Source of the DNA: Heloderma charlesbogerti
Taxonomy: Eukaryota > Chordata > Lepidosauria > Squamata > Helodermatidae
Direction of reading: 5' to 3'
Assembly: GCA_026122225.1 (NCBI GenBank)
Contig: JANEZZ010002061.1
Span: 1,364,001 to 1,428,000, forward strand
DNA: 64,000 nucleotides
The notes under the pieces were generated by a model. It was not told the DNA's origin. It saw only the letters and a program-made list of their open reading frames with translations, and made no database searches. The position numbers and the translations under genes were made by a program. This document shows positions 21,991 to 33,694 of this stretch, piece after piece. The first letter of the stretch is position 1; each line of letters starts with the position of its first letter.

Positions 21991-22040
21991 ACAAGTCTAA
22001 AATATACATTTATTCAAAGACAATTAGGTCAAACCCAGCC

Positions 22041-22382
22041 TTTCTCAACCTGGCACCCTCCATATGTAGAATCATAGTATGGTTGGAAGGGGCCTATAAG
22101 ACTATCGACTCCAACCCCCTGCTCAATGCAGGAATCCAAGTCAGAGCATCCCTGACAGATGGCTGTCCAGCCTCATCTTGAATGCCTCCAGTGTGAGAGA
22201 GCCCACCACCTCCCTATGTAATTGGTTCCATTGTCGTATTGCTCTAGCAGTCAGGAAGTTTTTCCTGATGTTCAGCCGGAATCTGGCATCCGGCTGTGTT
22301 GGACTACAACTCCCACCAGCCACAGCCAGCATGGCCAATGACAGGAGTTGCAGTCAAAACATCTAAGAAATACTAGGATGGA
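22041..22382. repeat. Foldback repeat FB1, copy 8, split by CR1
   Basis: The left arm ends at CCCTCCATATGT (22067) and the element resumes at GTGTTGGACTACAACTCCC (about 22296), with a CR1 fragment between. The CR1 insertion is therefore younger than this foldback copy. Confidence 0.75.
22068..22291 (-). mobile_element. CR1 LINE 3' end with C-terminal coding region
   Basis: The minus strand translates to FRLNIRKNFLTARAIRQWNQ and REVVGSLTLEAFKMRLDSHL, the typical CR1 ORF2 C-terminus, followed by the CR1 3'UTR and octamer end. Confidence 0.85.
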
Positions 22383-22821
22383 GAAGCCTGGTCTAATCAG
22401 TAACTGAAGGCTTCTTGGACCACAAATGGCACCCTCCCCCAATCCAAAATAGCCATGTTTGGGGAATATTGTCTGGCAACAGGATTTGCCAGTAGACCAC
22501 TATAGGAGTGGGGCCACATGGAACCATCCATGGTCAGTAGCACGAGGGCATAATGAGGGGGCAGAGCTTTTGTTTTCACAACCTGTTTGAGGGCTTCCTG
22601 AAAACATCTGGCTGGACACCACTGGGAAATAAGATGCTAGGGTAGCTGTACCATGGCCAGATCCAGCCATGGGGGTCTTATGTGGGAGGGGGGGATTGAG
22701 TCTTCACCCTCCACCCCTTGCTATATTCTCAGCATGGCACTCTTAGAATGCTAGTTTGACCAGAGGTCTGTATATATTGTATGAAGCAGTCCCGAAACAT
22801 CCCGACCCATGTAGTATGTAG

Positions 22822-22900
22822 GCCAGCCATCTCCAACCTGGGACCCTCTATATGTGTTGGATTACAAATCGCATCACCCCTAGCCAGCAGGGTTATACAG
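22822..22900. repeat. Foldback repeat FB1, partial copy 9
   Basis: Only the left arm (CTATATGTGTTGGATTACAA) and centre remain. Confidence 0.55.
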
Positions 22901-23419
22901 ACTCCCCAACACTTCACAGGAGCCATTTGGCTGTAGCATCATGAATATATCATTAGCCCTTTTGCTGAACTAAGGAAGTCAAATAGTAATTCACCATCAC
23001 TCCCACCACCATGCCTTACTCATGCCCCAGGTAGCAGCGCAGTCTAGGTGTATTCCCCATGCAACCTTGGGGATGGGGGAGGGAGGCATATTGCTTTCCT
23101 AACCCTTCTGTAGTGTTTGATAACTTGACTTTCTGTGGGAAGGCTCACCGGAGAGGGGCACCAGGTTCTGCATGCTAGATTTCCTTTACCCCCACCTCAG
23201 CACAATCCTATGCTTGCTTGCTCAATAGTTAAATTCAGTTGTGCAACAGATTTCCTTTATTCTGGTAAGCAAGGCTGCCACAACCCTTCCCTCCCATGGG
23301 GATCCCTCTGACTTACCTGTGCATTCTGATGCTTTGTCTCTGCAACATTATACTAGGAGGTTCCTCCCAGGAAATATATGCACTGTTTGCACCCATGGGG
23401 AATCCAAAAATGCAAGATT

Positions 23420-23505
23420 TTCATAACATCATAGAGTTTGAAGGGACCTTGGAGGTCATCTAGTTCAACCCACTGCTCAATGCAGGATCTGCAATGCAGG
23501 ATGCC
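23420..23505 (-). mobile_element. CR1 LINE 3' end, short
   Basis: CATAGAGTTTGAAGGGACC..GGAGGTCATCTAGTTCAACC followed by CACTGCTCAATGCAGGA, the reversed CR1 3' end. Confidence 0.8.
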
Positions 23506-25239
23506 ACTATAGCAACCCTGATAGAGAGCCATTCACCCTTCTTACACACCTCCAGTGAAGTGTGAAGGAGATCTTTGTGTGATTGCTGAGCTCCTTGTAT
23601 GCAAGTATCTTGTTTCTGGATGTTGGGTGTGGCATGGAAGTACTCCCAATGTGCTTGATACTCCCTGTCACCTTTGTTCCTTGTGATATGTTCTCTCTCT
23701 TGTGATATGTTCATCCCTCATTGGGAACACTTCTCTCTTCATTTCTTAATGGTTACATAAGCTGGTAAGGGAATGGTGTTAATCGGGGTGGACAGACTTC
23801 GGACTTGCAAATCAGCTTTGTTTTGACTGGAACCCCAAGATCCACCAACCAGCACCTGGTGCAAAAGACATATGCTTAGAATTAAGGGAATATAACCCAG
23901 GATTAGTTATTTTTAGTACCAGAACTGAACAGAGCTCACAGTCTCTCTCCCTGAACTCCACCTTAATTTCAGTACAGTTTAGCATAGCGGGAGAGGCATT
24001 TTGTTGTTGCTATTATTAAACTATTGGAAACCAGAAATCCTTGCCAATCTACCACAAGTTACCCAGAGATCTATCAGTAGATCCTGAGCTAGCTTCTGCT
24101 TACTCCTGGTGTAGATGTAAGAGCACATCTTTGTCTCAAAGTTCTGTTTTCTACTGCACCTAGTGCTGGTGGGGTCTTCACTGACTACTGCACTGGTGCA
24201 ATCCTTGGGCCTATGTAAGGATTGTGGCAATGCTTTAACTGTATGGATTTTCCCCCCCTAGCAAAGTAGGACGGGCAAATTGTTCAATATGAATAGCCGT
24301 ATTAGGAACTTTGTGATCAAATGTTCCAACATCTTGCCACACTTGAAAGCTGTTTTTAAATGGAAGCTGGAGCTCCCAAGATCCCTGCAGAACCCTCTTG
24401 ACAATACTACAAGGGCACCAAAGCCACCTGTGACCCATGGGCTGACATGTTGGCCACCTGTGGAGTACGAATTTTTCTAAATGTGCAATACATCTGTCCA
24501 TCTACCATTGTGGCAACCCTGCAATAAGACCCAACTGCAGCGCTTTAGGAACTTCTTGCCTCTATGGAGCCTGTAGACTGGTTTCCTTAGCTACCGATAT
24601 TTAGGACCTAAATATTGGGAGACTGGGGATAAGCTAGGCATAGGTAGTGCTGCCGCAGCGGCAGATGCAGGGGGGCCTGGCAGGTTACCAGAAATAGCTT
24701 GGCGGGCCAAACTTTTTGAATCCCTGATTTAGACCATTTCTGCACCAAAGGTCACATACGCTTCTGTTTTGTTCAGTGTTCACTCATACTGCTGAAGCAC
24801 ACCGTTTGATTTGGTAGCCTGCTCCTTCAAATGCTTCTGCATTATAAAGCTGAAAGGATCCAAAACCATTCCTCCTGCAAAGTGCATCATTCATACCTCT
24901 CCCCACATCATTAATCCACTTGAAACCAGAGAGCACAGAAGCAAGAAAGACGACAGGTTAAGCCAAAGCACTGCAAAGCACATTACTCAGGAATATATTC
25001 TACTATTAAAGCCAATCCACCCACTGATTGCAAGCTAATCTTGACTTTGGATAAAAATATATTCCTTTCCCAAATATGGTGAACAGTCAGGAAAATGTTA
25101 TTGGGGTTAAAGCAGCGGCCACTGACAAAGAAAAAAAGAAGCAGAATACACACCACCGCCAAAGAGGGAAAGTACAGTTTGTGGCAAAAAAATCACACTA
25201 ACTGAAGCACATTAAGAAAGCAATCAGACACTCTGGGCA
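23506..25239. other. No gene or clear repeat
   Basis: 1.7 kb with no convincing coding region. About 24690-24720 (GGCGGGCCAAACTTTTTGAA) looks like one end of a hAT-type element but no partner end was found. Confidence 0.35.
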
Positions 25240-25270
25240 TCTCTACACCAGCCTAATATCCTGCATTATA

Positions 25271-26920
25271 CAGTCAGAGCCAGAAATATCGGAACAAGGA
25301 TAACTGTTTTGGTAGTTGGCCTCTGTACACCACCACACTGAAGTTGAAAGGAAACACACCCAGATGGGAGTGAAGTCAGGACTTTCAGCTGTAATTCAAG
25401 GGGTTTGACAAAAGTGGAGCACTAACCATTCAGGAAGTACAGCCAGTGGCATACAGAAACCCCCATCGTTGGTGGCTCATAAGTAATGGAACAAAAGGCT
25501 GACAAGCACCTGCATGGCCAGGTGTGGCCTGTTTCCTGAGCACCCCACGACCAATCAAGCAGAGAAAAGACCTGGAGGTGGTTCTGAGTGTTACATTCGC
25601 ATTTGGTAGCTGTTCACTGGAACTCCCAACATGAGGTCCAAAGAGGTGTCCATGCGAGTGAGGGAGGCCATAATTAGGCTGAGGAAACAATATAAACCCA
25701 TCAGAGAGATAGCAGAAACAGTGGGAGTGGCCAACACAACAGTTTGGAACATCCTGAAAAAGAAGGAATTAACTGGCAAGCTCAGCAACAGCAAAAGGCC
25801 TGGAAGAGCACGGAAGACAACTAAAGTGGATGACTGCAGAATGCTGCTCATGGTGAAGAGGAACCCTTTCACAACATCTAGCCAGGTCAAGAATGCTCTT
25901 GAGGAGGTAGGCATGTCATTGTCAACATCTACAGTCAAGAGACGGCTTTATGAATGTAAATACAGAGGCTTTACAAACAAGGTGCAAACCACTGGTAACG
26001 CTCAAGAACAGACAGGCCAGATTAGCCTTTGCCAGCAAACACCTAAAAAAGTCTGCCCAGTTCTGGAATAAGATTCTTTGGACTGATGAAACCAAGATTA
26101 ACTTGTACCAGAATGATGGGAAGAGAAAAGTATGGAGAAGGAAAGCAACAGCTCATGATCCAAAGCATACCACATCATCTGTCAAACATGGTGGAGGCAG
26201 TGTTATGGCATGGGCATGTATGGCTGCCAATGGAGCTGGGTCACTGGTGTTTATTGACGACCTGACTGCTGATAAAAGCAGCAGGATGACTTCTGAAGAG
26301 TATAGGGCTATATTTTCTGCTCAGATTCAGCCGAATGCTGCCAAACTGATAGGACACCACTTCATATTGCAGATGGATAACGAACCAAAACATACCGCAA
26401 AAGCTACCCAAGAGTTTCTCAAGGCAAAGAAGTGGGATGTTCTTCAATGGCCAAGTCAGTCACCTGATCTCAACCCAATAGAGCATGCTTTTCACTTACT
26501 GAAGACAAGACTGAAGGCAGAAAGACCCACAAACAAGCAGCAGCTGAAGGCAGCTGCAGTAAAGGCCTGGCGAAGCATCTCAAGGAAACTCAGCATTTGG
26601 TCATGTCCATGGGTTCCAGACTTCAGGCAGTCATTGACTGCAAAGGATTTTCATCCAGGTATTAAAGGCAATCCTTCAGTTTGAAATGATGTTGGTTTGT
26701 TCCATTACTTATGAGCCACCAACGATGGGTGTGTGTGTATGCCACTGGCTGTACTTCCTGAAGGGTTAGTGCCCCACTTTTGTCACACCCCTTGAATTAC
26801 AGCTGAAAGTCCTGACTTTGCTCCCATCTGGGTGTGTTTCCTTTCAACTTCAATGTGGTGGTGTACAGAGGCCAACTGCCAAAACAGTTGTCCTTGTTCC
26901 AATATTTCTGGCCCTGACTG
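25271..26920 (+). mobile_element. Tc1/mariner transposon, nearly intact, with 225-bp inverted repeats
   Basis: 1650 bp between TA dinucleotides (25269-25270, 26921-26922). The terminal inverted repeats run 25271-25495 and 26696-26920 and are over 90% identical by eye. Each has a GGAACAA-containing motif near its outer end (about 25286-25299) and again near its inner end (25485-25498), an arrangement like the IR/DR class. A transposase gene with a single frameshift lies inside. Solo right-end pieces are at 20580-20621 and 30381-30543. Confidence 0.95.
25631..26684 (+). pseudogene. Tc1-type transposase, one frameshift
   Basis: Catalyses cut-and-paste transposition at TA sites in the nucleus. 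The N-terminal part (25631 to about 25975) has the paired-like helix-turn-helix DNA-binding region (IREIAETVGVANTTVWNILK). The catalytic part resumes in another frame at about 25977 and ends at 26684. The DD34E triad is intact: Asp in ILWTDETK, Asp in LQMDNEPKHTA, and Glu in DLNPIEHAF, with 34 residues between the last two. Combined length is about 350 residues, normal for the family. The sequence around 25970-25977 looks like a one-base gain. Apart from that no stop is present. Confidence 0.92.
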
Positions 26921-27265
26921 TAAAACGGGGCTTTCTGCTTCCATTTTAAATGCAGGGTCAAAGTGACTCCCTTTTTCACCTGCTTCATTTCCCCCCTCCC
27001 CTTCCCCCCTCCTTCTCCTTGTATCTGAGTCTTCCCTTATCTTTCATTGATCTCACGCCTCTTCTTGCCACTTTAACTCTTTTGATGGAGGGAACTGAAG
27101 AGGAACACAATGGGGTAACTTGATAGCTCATTATCTGCAATCTATTTAAAAATGGAAAAAAGGGCATTTAGTGCAGGAGATGCCCTGGAGGGTCTCCACG
27201 TCATATAAAAAAGCCTGCAAACTTCCATGAAGGATCAATCTCAATTGCAGGATAAATCCCAGTAT

Positions 27266-27737
27266 GAAGGAGCCCTCTGCCACAGAGGACTATTTACCAC
27301 TATTATTGGTGATGCCGAGGAAGAAGTTCATGAATGGACTTTTTACTGCTGCTCTCCCCGCCCCCAAATCAATCCTTCAGCTGGGAAAGAGCAGTGTGCT
27401 TTCAACTTCCTAGTCAGTGTCTTGTGTATCTGGCAGCAAGATGCTCCACTTCACATGTATATTGTTGTCTCCCTCCACCAACATGTGAATTTTTGCAAGG
27501 GGTGCAGCAAAGTTTGCACTTATCCCCTATTGTATATGTGCTCCAGCCAAGATCTTACCCATTAGGCCAGAGGAAGATGAGACACTCAGTTGTTTCCATC
27601 CATGAGCATTCTTGCAGGTTGATGCATACACACAAGGTGAACGTCCAAATGCTAGTTTTCAGCTTAGTCAGTCAACACTGATGGAGGGGATGCTTTGAAG
27701 GGTACCTGATGCATTTTCCAGGTTCCTCAAAGTTGGC
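27266..27737. other. No gene or recognised repeat
   Basis: I see no supported feature here. Confidence 0.4.
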
Positions 27738-27745
27738 TCTACCCA

Positions 27746-28217
27746 TAGGCTGACCATACGTGCCGTTTTAAATGGGACAGCACCATTTTTTTTTCATATG
27801 TCCCGACCATCCCGTTGTTCTAATATAAATGTCAATTTTGTCCCATTTTTAATTTTTTGTAAAACTGAATGCGTTTATCATAAGGCTCTATGCTAATCCA
27901 TGCGTGCAGTAAAACTACTAGTGTGACGAAAGAGGAAGTTCCATTTACGTTATCCAGTCAGGGCCAGGCTTCTTGAGCTAGCGACGATTGGACGCTGCCC
28001 CCTTGCTTGTCTGCAGTGGCAGGAATTCGAGAGGCGGTCGCTAAGCCCCATTCAGCGTGTGGGAGCTAGGTGGGTGAGTCTTACTGTTATGTCTACCATC
28101 ATATGTTTACCAGTGTTATGCCCATTGAGATTCTTTCTGCCCTACATTCAGTTTGATCTGTCCCGTTTTTGTCATCCCAATATCCCATTTTTGTTTCAAG
28201 GAGATATGGTCAGCCTA
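27746..28217. mobile_element. hAT-type non-autonomous element, perfect 8-bp TSD
   Basis: 472 bp with inverted ends TAGGCTGACCATA (13 bp, perfect) and flanking duplications TCTACCCA at 27738-27745 and 28218-28225. No transposase. The interior has no recognised gene. Confidence 0.88.
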
Positions 28218-28281
28218 TCTACCCATCCTGACAGCCACTTACAGCACAACCACCATGACTCTGCTCTAGCACTCCTTTATG

Positions 28282-28721
28282 CTGGGATCTCCAACATGGC
28301 GCCCATGGGCAGCAATTTGCCCGCAAACACCTCTCTTTGTGTCCACAAGGGTCCCTGCCTTTCCCGATTTTTATTTCTGAAGAGTTTTAAAAAATCATAT
28401 TCTTTTAACTGAGAGGTTGGTACGAAAAGCAAAGGGCTGCCCTCCAGTGCCATCTTTGTGTTCAAAACTGTGGTTTTATATTTTAGATCTCAGATTTCAC
28501 CTCTGCCTTGCAATTAGATTCTTGGGCAAATCACTTTTCTTTTAGTCTCATCAGTCTTCCTTCTGGGAAATGAGTGTTTTGTGGCTGGCTTTGCCCATTA
28601 TGGCAGCCATCTTATGAAGAGACAAGCCCCCCATGGCAACCATTTTCTAGATTGCCTACGAAATTTGAGTGCTCTCAAAATTCCAGGTGCACTCAGTGAC
28701 CCAACTAGTTGGGGACTTCTG
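28282..28721. mobile_element. hAT-type element of the CAGGGGTCCCCAAC family, degraded
   Basis: Ends CTGGGATCTCCAACATGGCG and (reversed) CAGAAGTCCCCAACTAG. Flanks CCTTTATG and TCTTAATG agree at 6 of 8 positions. Several ATGGCG/ATGGCAGCC motifs lie inside. Confidence 0.65.
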
Positions 28722-28729
28722 TCTTAATG

Positions 28730-29664
28730 GATTATTAAGGTCCCTTTCCCCTACTGAGCAATGCAGTTAATACATCTGCTATCCCTATTTTAAAAGAAAT
28801 TATGACCTACATTATGAGGCTATATCAGGCTGTAAGAACTGTATAAAGACAAAGCAGGTGTTGTCTTTAGTTTGACCACTAAACTTTAGTTTAGTTTAGT
28901 AGGTGGTACAATGAAACAAGTTTTTCAGGTTAAAGAATTCTTCAAAACTGAAGCAGGCCTAATACATTTAACACCTCAAATCTGTCCCTTTCTAATCCTA
29001 AACATGTTTGCTCAACATAAAGTCCTGTAGTGGGGCTTAATTGTGTTTCATATGGCAGGCTCAACCTCTTAGCTTAAAGAAAGAACAGGTTGCAAATCTA
29101 TCATTCAGAATTTCATACTTGGGGGCAGAGTTTCTGTATTGTCAGTACTGATTAATCACTCAGGAAACACTACACTTTAAGATTGTAGTGACTGGGGACT
29201 AGTTTCAACTTTGAAATTTAATACATCCAGATAACAATCTTTTTGAATACTGTATAAAAGTGACATAAAATCAACTGTGCAAGATGCTGAACTAAGGATC
29301 ATTTGCTATTGTCAGGAAAATGTAATATACCACTACGTGCTCTCAGAACATTAGTTATGTTCTGATAGGTAGAACAACTACATATTCATCAGCCAAGTTC
29401 AAATGCTGGTGGTGGTACCATGGAGAAATGCACAGCCAATGACTTGTGTGGTCATAAAACCTTTAATTAAGAGGTTAACTAGTATTATAGGCTCTTAAGC
29501 CATATTGTGAGAAATCCTTAAGCAAGTATAATCTTGGACAATTATCATAATGCAATAAGGATTCTCTCTCCAAGGTGTTTTTTTTAATACTTTTATTCTT
29601 TATATAGTACATAATAAAGCAGCTCTATTGAAGATTTAAAACATTGCCAGAAATGTAGCAGAGG
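28730..29664. other. No gene or recognised repeat
   Basis: AT-rich, apparently unique sequence. Confidence 0.4.
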
Positions 29665-29755
29665 CCAAGAATGTGAGCCGCCTGGGCTTGAATCTCAGCT
29701 CAGTCATGAAGTCATTAGGTGGCTTTGGACAAGCCCACTATTCTCTTATCCATAG
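29665..29755 (+). mobile_element. MIR-like SINE fragment
   Basis: GGGCTTGAATCTCAGCTCAG followed by GTGGCTTTGGACAAGCCCACT resembles the B box and core of MIR/CORE-SINEs. Confidence 0.5.
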
Positions 29756-30296
29756 AATGGATGTCCCCTGGACACAACACCCTTATCAGGTGCACAACCC
29801 AATTGCTATGATCACTTTCGAGATATGAAGGCCTGGAAACACATGGAAAATTCAGGGGGAATCAGGTTTTCTTCCAGCACTTTTTTTGTCCTTGGGGGAA
29901 AAAAATGGGCCTTCAAATCATAGTTAGCTTATGCAAAAGCCTAACTTTTAAATAGCAGCTATAAAGTAGCTGCGAACTAAGATGTTCTGGGTTCAAAACT
30001 ATCCTGCCATGAACTCAGTAGGTGGTGTTTGGCACCGAAGTATCCATCCATGGCCCGTTCTCAAACCTGAAATATGGGGACAATAATTCTGGCTTATTTT
30101 GTAAGGCTGGCATAAGGATTACTCATATAATGTATGTATGGCTTGAAAACTCTTGAAAATGTACTATGTAGATCTATATTTACAGTAATAAAGAGCAATG
30201 CCATGCATGATACTTGTTGGGGACCAATTAATGCTGTGTCTAAGAACAGCTGGAATTTCATAGAGGTTGCAGCTATGAAATGAAGGGAAAATAATG
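29756..30296. other. No gene or recognised repeat
   Basis: I see no supported feature here. Confidence 0.35.
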
Positions 30297-30380
30297 CTCA
30301 TAGAATCAGAGTTGGAATGGGCCATCAACTTCAATCTCCTGCTCAGTGCAGGAATCCAGTTTAAAGCATCTGTGACAGGG
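30297..30380 (-). mobile_element. CR1 LINE 3' end, short
   Basis: TCATAGAATCAGAGTTGGAA followed by CTCCTGCTCAGTGCAGGAA. It joins directly to a Tc1 fragment on the right. Confidence 0.8.
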
Positions 30381-30543
30381 TTCCTGAAGGGTTAGTGCCC
30401 CACTTTTGTCAAACCCCTTGAATTACAGCTGAAAGTCCTGACTTCGCTCCCATCTGGGTGTGTTTCCTTTCAACTTCAATGTGGTGTACAGAGGCCAACT
30501 GCCAAAACAGTTATCCTTGTTCCAATATTTCTGGCCCTGACTG
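30381..30543 (+). mobile_element. Tc1 transposon right inverted repeat, solo
   Basis: Matches 26756-26920 of the full element almost base for base and ends CCCTGACTG before TA. The left end and interior are absent. Confidence 0.9.
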
Positions 30544-31560
30544 TAACTTATCTGAACTGTTGAAGTTTTCATAATGACATTATTGCCAGAAAAATAGAAC
30601 TTAACTCTCCTGCATAGTCTGGGCTGGGCATGGTCTTCAGCTTTGCTTTTATAGACAGAAACAAAAATATGTATTGTGACTTTATCCTTTTTACAAGGCT
30701 AACATTCAGGTGTAATACAAATAAAGTTATCTTCTTCTGACATCATGTAAAATAAAGATTAGTCTTCCAGAAGGATGTACATTTTATATGCCTCTAAATC
30801 ACCTGTGTTTGGAATCCCCCCATCCTAAAAATGTATGTGATTATGCCTCATTATATTCAAACATCAAACATGGTGCTATTAAATACCCTACTTGCTCCTA
30901 TGTTCTCACAACATATTATTGCTTTAAGGATTCAAAGAATCCAGCCCACAACACTGCAGCAACAAAACCTTATAGGGGAAGGAATCCTAGATTTCTGCAG
31001 CAATGAGTGTCTCAATGGAACTTTGGGGACTGAGCCCAAATTCTTACCTGCAGGCACAAAGTTGAAGTAGATCTACATTAAAAAGCATAGTGTACACATT
31101 TCTCAAAAGGAATCCAGAGGCAAGCCACATTAGCCTCTAAAACTGATTTTAAACAATATCTGCACAGTTAAGAGGCTCAGCCTATTTTATAGCATGCCTA
31201 AAACCTCCTCACGAGGATAGATCACATGCGTCTCCACCTCTTTGTGACATGACACAGACAATGTAAACCTCCTGTCAAAAAAACCAAACAAAAAGAAACT
31301 GCTCATCTTGGCTCTGCTCTTCCATAAGTTACCAGAGACAAAATAGTGCCACGAATTCTAAGGTTATAATAATGCTCAGCTTTCCCTGAGGTGAGGTGTG
31401 TTCTGCTTCAAGACTGAAACAGAAAACATTAGGCTGCTTGTAAGGAAAATAAGTGTACACAGCAGACCAAAATGAAGCTCAAACCTTTGCGTGTACAGAA
31501 ATAGCCCCGCCTTTAGATTCCTTTTTTCAAGATAGGCAAAGTCCTCTAGACATTGCATTT
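30544..31560. other. No gene or recognised repeat
   Basis: I see no supported feature here. Confidence 0.35.
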
Positions 31561-31567
31561 TAATGCG

Positions 31568-31871
31568 AGGGGCATGCTCTCAAGTAGAGTTTTAGAAGGG
31601 GGCTTGAGTTCAAAAAGCTTGAGGAACACTGACTTAGCTGTTTGCAATTGTACCTACATTTTTGTTGACTTTATTTTTTGTGCTACGCTGTAAATTTTAA
31701 GTAAGACATTGCATTACTTAAGTAATGCAATGTCTTACTTAAAATTTACAGCGTAGCACAAAAAATAAAGTCAACAAAAATGTAGCTACAATTGCAAACA
31801 GCTAAGTCAGTGTTCCTCAAGCTTTTTGAACTCAAGCCCCCTTCTAAAACTCTACTTGAGAGCATGCCCCT
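31568..31871. repeat. 304-bp almost perfect palindrome with no spacer
   Basis: Arms 31568-31719 and 31720-31871 are reverse complements over 152 bp with one mismatch (GTACCTAC against GTAGCTAC). The centre is GCATTACTTAAGTAATGC. Each arm holds CAGTGTTCCTCAAGCTTTTT (in the right arm's sense), which looks like a hAT-type terminus. Complementarity stops abruptly at both outer edges. Confidence 0.95.
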
Positions 31872-31949
31872 TGCAGCCAAATGCATGGAATCCTTGCACA
31901 CCTGCTGCTTCGTGCATAAAGATGCTCTGTCCAGCCACATCTGTCAGGT

Positions 31950-32200
31950 GTATACTGTTGATATTTTGGTGCTTATTAAAGATCTGTCTACCCACCCTGG
32001 CCTTTGGTAACTTTTGAAAATTTTGATGGAGTTATGTTTATTAATTGCTCCTGGCTGTTTTGTCTTTCCAATTTTATATTTACTCTTTTATATTTACTAT
32101 GACTGATTTGTTTTAAATTTGATTGTAAGCTGCCTTGGGGACCTGAAATAGCAGAGAGGTGGAGTATATGTTGTTAAATGAAATAAAAAATAAGGAACTT
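31950..32200 (+). mobile_element. Diverged L2-like LINE 3' end
   Basis: GTCTACCCACCCTGGCCTTTGG, then GTAAGCTGCCTTGGGGACCTG and a GAGGTGGAGTATATG end with A-rich units, the layout of L2-like 3'UTRs. Confidence 0.5.
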
Positions 32201-32339
32201 AAATATGTCATTAATCAATTAGAAGAGAATTAAACAGAGCCTCTCAGACTCATTCTTAAAACTAGCTAGCCTAAGGCTCCCTTTCTTCGTTAAACTATGC
32301 TTATATTACCATGATTCCGAAGCCTGGCAGGGATTATAC

Positions 32340-33460
32340 CTATTGTGCTAAATATTGCCCTATATCATTAAGGTAGATATAAAAATATTAACAGCAATTC
32401 TGGCTGATAGACTGCAACAAGTTACTGCTACCTTGGTTAGTCCAGGCCAGGTGGGATTTAGTAAAAATAGACAGGGGGCAGATGCTTTTAGATTAGTTGT
32501 CGATCCAGTTGCTTTAAACTCTAGAAGAACCAACCAGGCGGCCATTATTTCCTTGGATGCTTTGAAAAAATTCATTAGAAATTTATTTTTACCACATTGA
32601 CTAATTTTGGTTTTCCTATAGAATTTTTGAAATGGGTTAAAATTTTATACTCGGCTCCAAGAGCGAGAGTAATGACTAATGGTTTTTGTTTTTTACTTGG
32701 TCAGGGCACCAGCCAAGGTTGTTCACTTTCACCATTCATATTTGACTTATGCTTGGAACCTCTGGCATGTGTTTTTAGACAAAATAGTAGTATTCATGGA
32801 TTTGTGCATTCTGGCTTAGAATTTAAAATTACCCTTTTTGTGGATGATCTGTTGCTGTTTATTTCGAAACTCCAGTTGTCAGTTCAAGCACTGATAAAAT
32901 TAATACTTTCCGTGATTTATCTGGTTATTCAGTTAATTGGTCAAAGTTGGAAATAATGCTGGGAGGCAGGGTTTACTCTAGCATATTAGCCAATTGGCAG
33001 TGTCGATGGTTCCTAGAGTTTATTAGTTATTTGGGAATAATTATCCCTAGAGATATGTCTCAAAAGATTAAATTAAATTTTAAAAAGTTGATCAATTATA
33101 TTTCATGAGACATAGATGGGCATCTTTAAAGTTGAGTTTATGGGGCAACGTTAATACACATAAGATGAATACTATACCTCAAATTATTTACGTTATAAGT
33201 GAGATCCCCTTACTTATAACTGGCAAATATTTGTACAACCTTAATGCTTTTTTGTAAATTGTTTTGAGGTTCCTTTCCACCAAGAGTATCTTTGAAAAGG
33301 ATGCGACTTCCAATTAAAGAAAGTAGGTTTGGTTTTCCGGATCTTGCTACATATCATTGGGCTTATTTGATGACCTGCAATAAATTTTGGTCTTTTCCAC
33401 TCGGATTTGATTTTCCAACTTGGTCAGTTTTGGAATCTTCCTATCTGGAGCCCCTCTCCA
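32340..33460 (+). pseudogene. L1-like ORF2 reverse transcriptase remnant
   Basis: Frames encode VDIKILTAILADRLQQV, GQVGFSKNRQGADAFR, IISLDALKKFI (motif A region), FGFPIEFLKWVKILYSAP, GTSQGCSLSPFIFDLCLEPL and LFVDDLLLFI (motif C, with both aspartates). This is the L1 order of motifs. Frameshifts and stops break it into several frames, for example near 32590, so it is inactive. Confidence 0.85.
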
Positions 33461-33626
33461 AATAGATGGCATTAGGTTCTTGGCATATTAAGGCAGATTG
33501 AGCTCCTCCCACAATCTTGGCAGTTAGAGATGTCTGGAGTATGTCACACCAATTACAGTTTGACCCATTTTCCCATGTCAAATTGACTTTATGGGGAAAT
33601 CCAGATCTAAGAACAGGAAAGAAAAT

Positions 33627-33694
33627 CATAGAATCATAGGGTTGGAAGGGGCCTACAAGACCATCGAGTCCAACCCCCTGCTCAGTGCAGGAAG
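33627..33694 (-). mobile_element. CR1 LINE 3' scrap inside the L1
   Basis: ATCATAGAATCATAGGGTTGG to CCCTGCTCAGTGCAGGAA, about 68 bp, flanked by AGGAA on both sides. Confidence 0.85.

Larger units (their letters stand above)
25240..27265 (+). mobile_element. Family A miniature element, copy 2, split by Tc1
   Basis: The left end (GGGCATCTCTACACCAGCC) is at 25236-25268 and the rest at 26923-27265, ending AGTATGAAGGAGCCC. The two parts join to match the uninterrupted copies at 41-451 and 58585-58938, so the Tc1 insertion at TA (25269-25270) is later. Confidence 0.85.

Noticed and set aside
25631..26071. Independent 146-residue gene
   Set aside because: It is the N-terminal half of a frameshifted Tc1 transposase.
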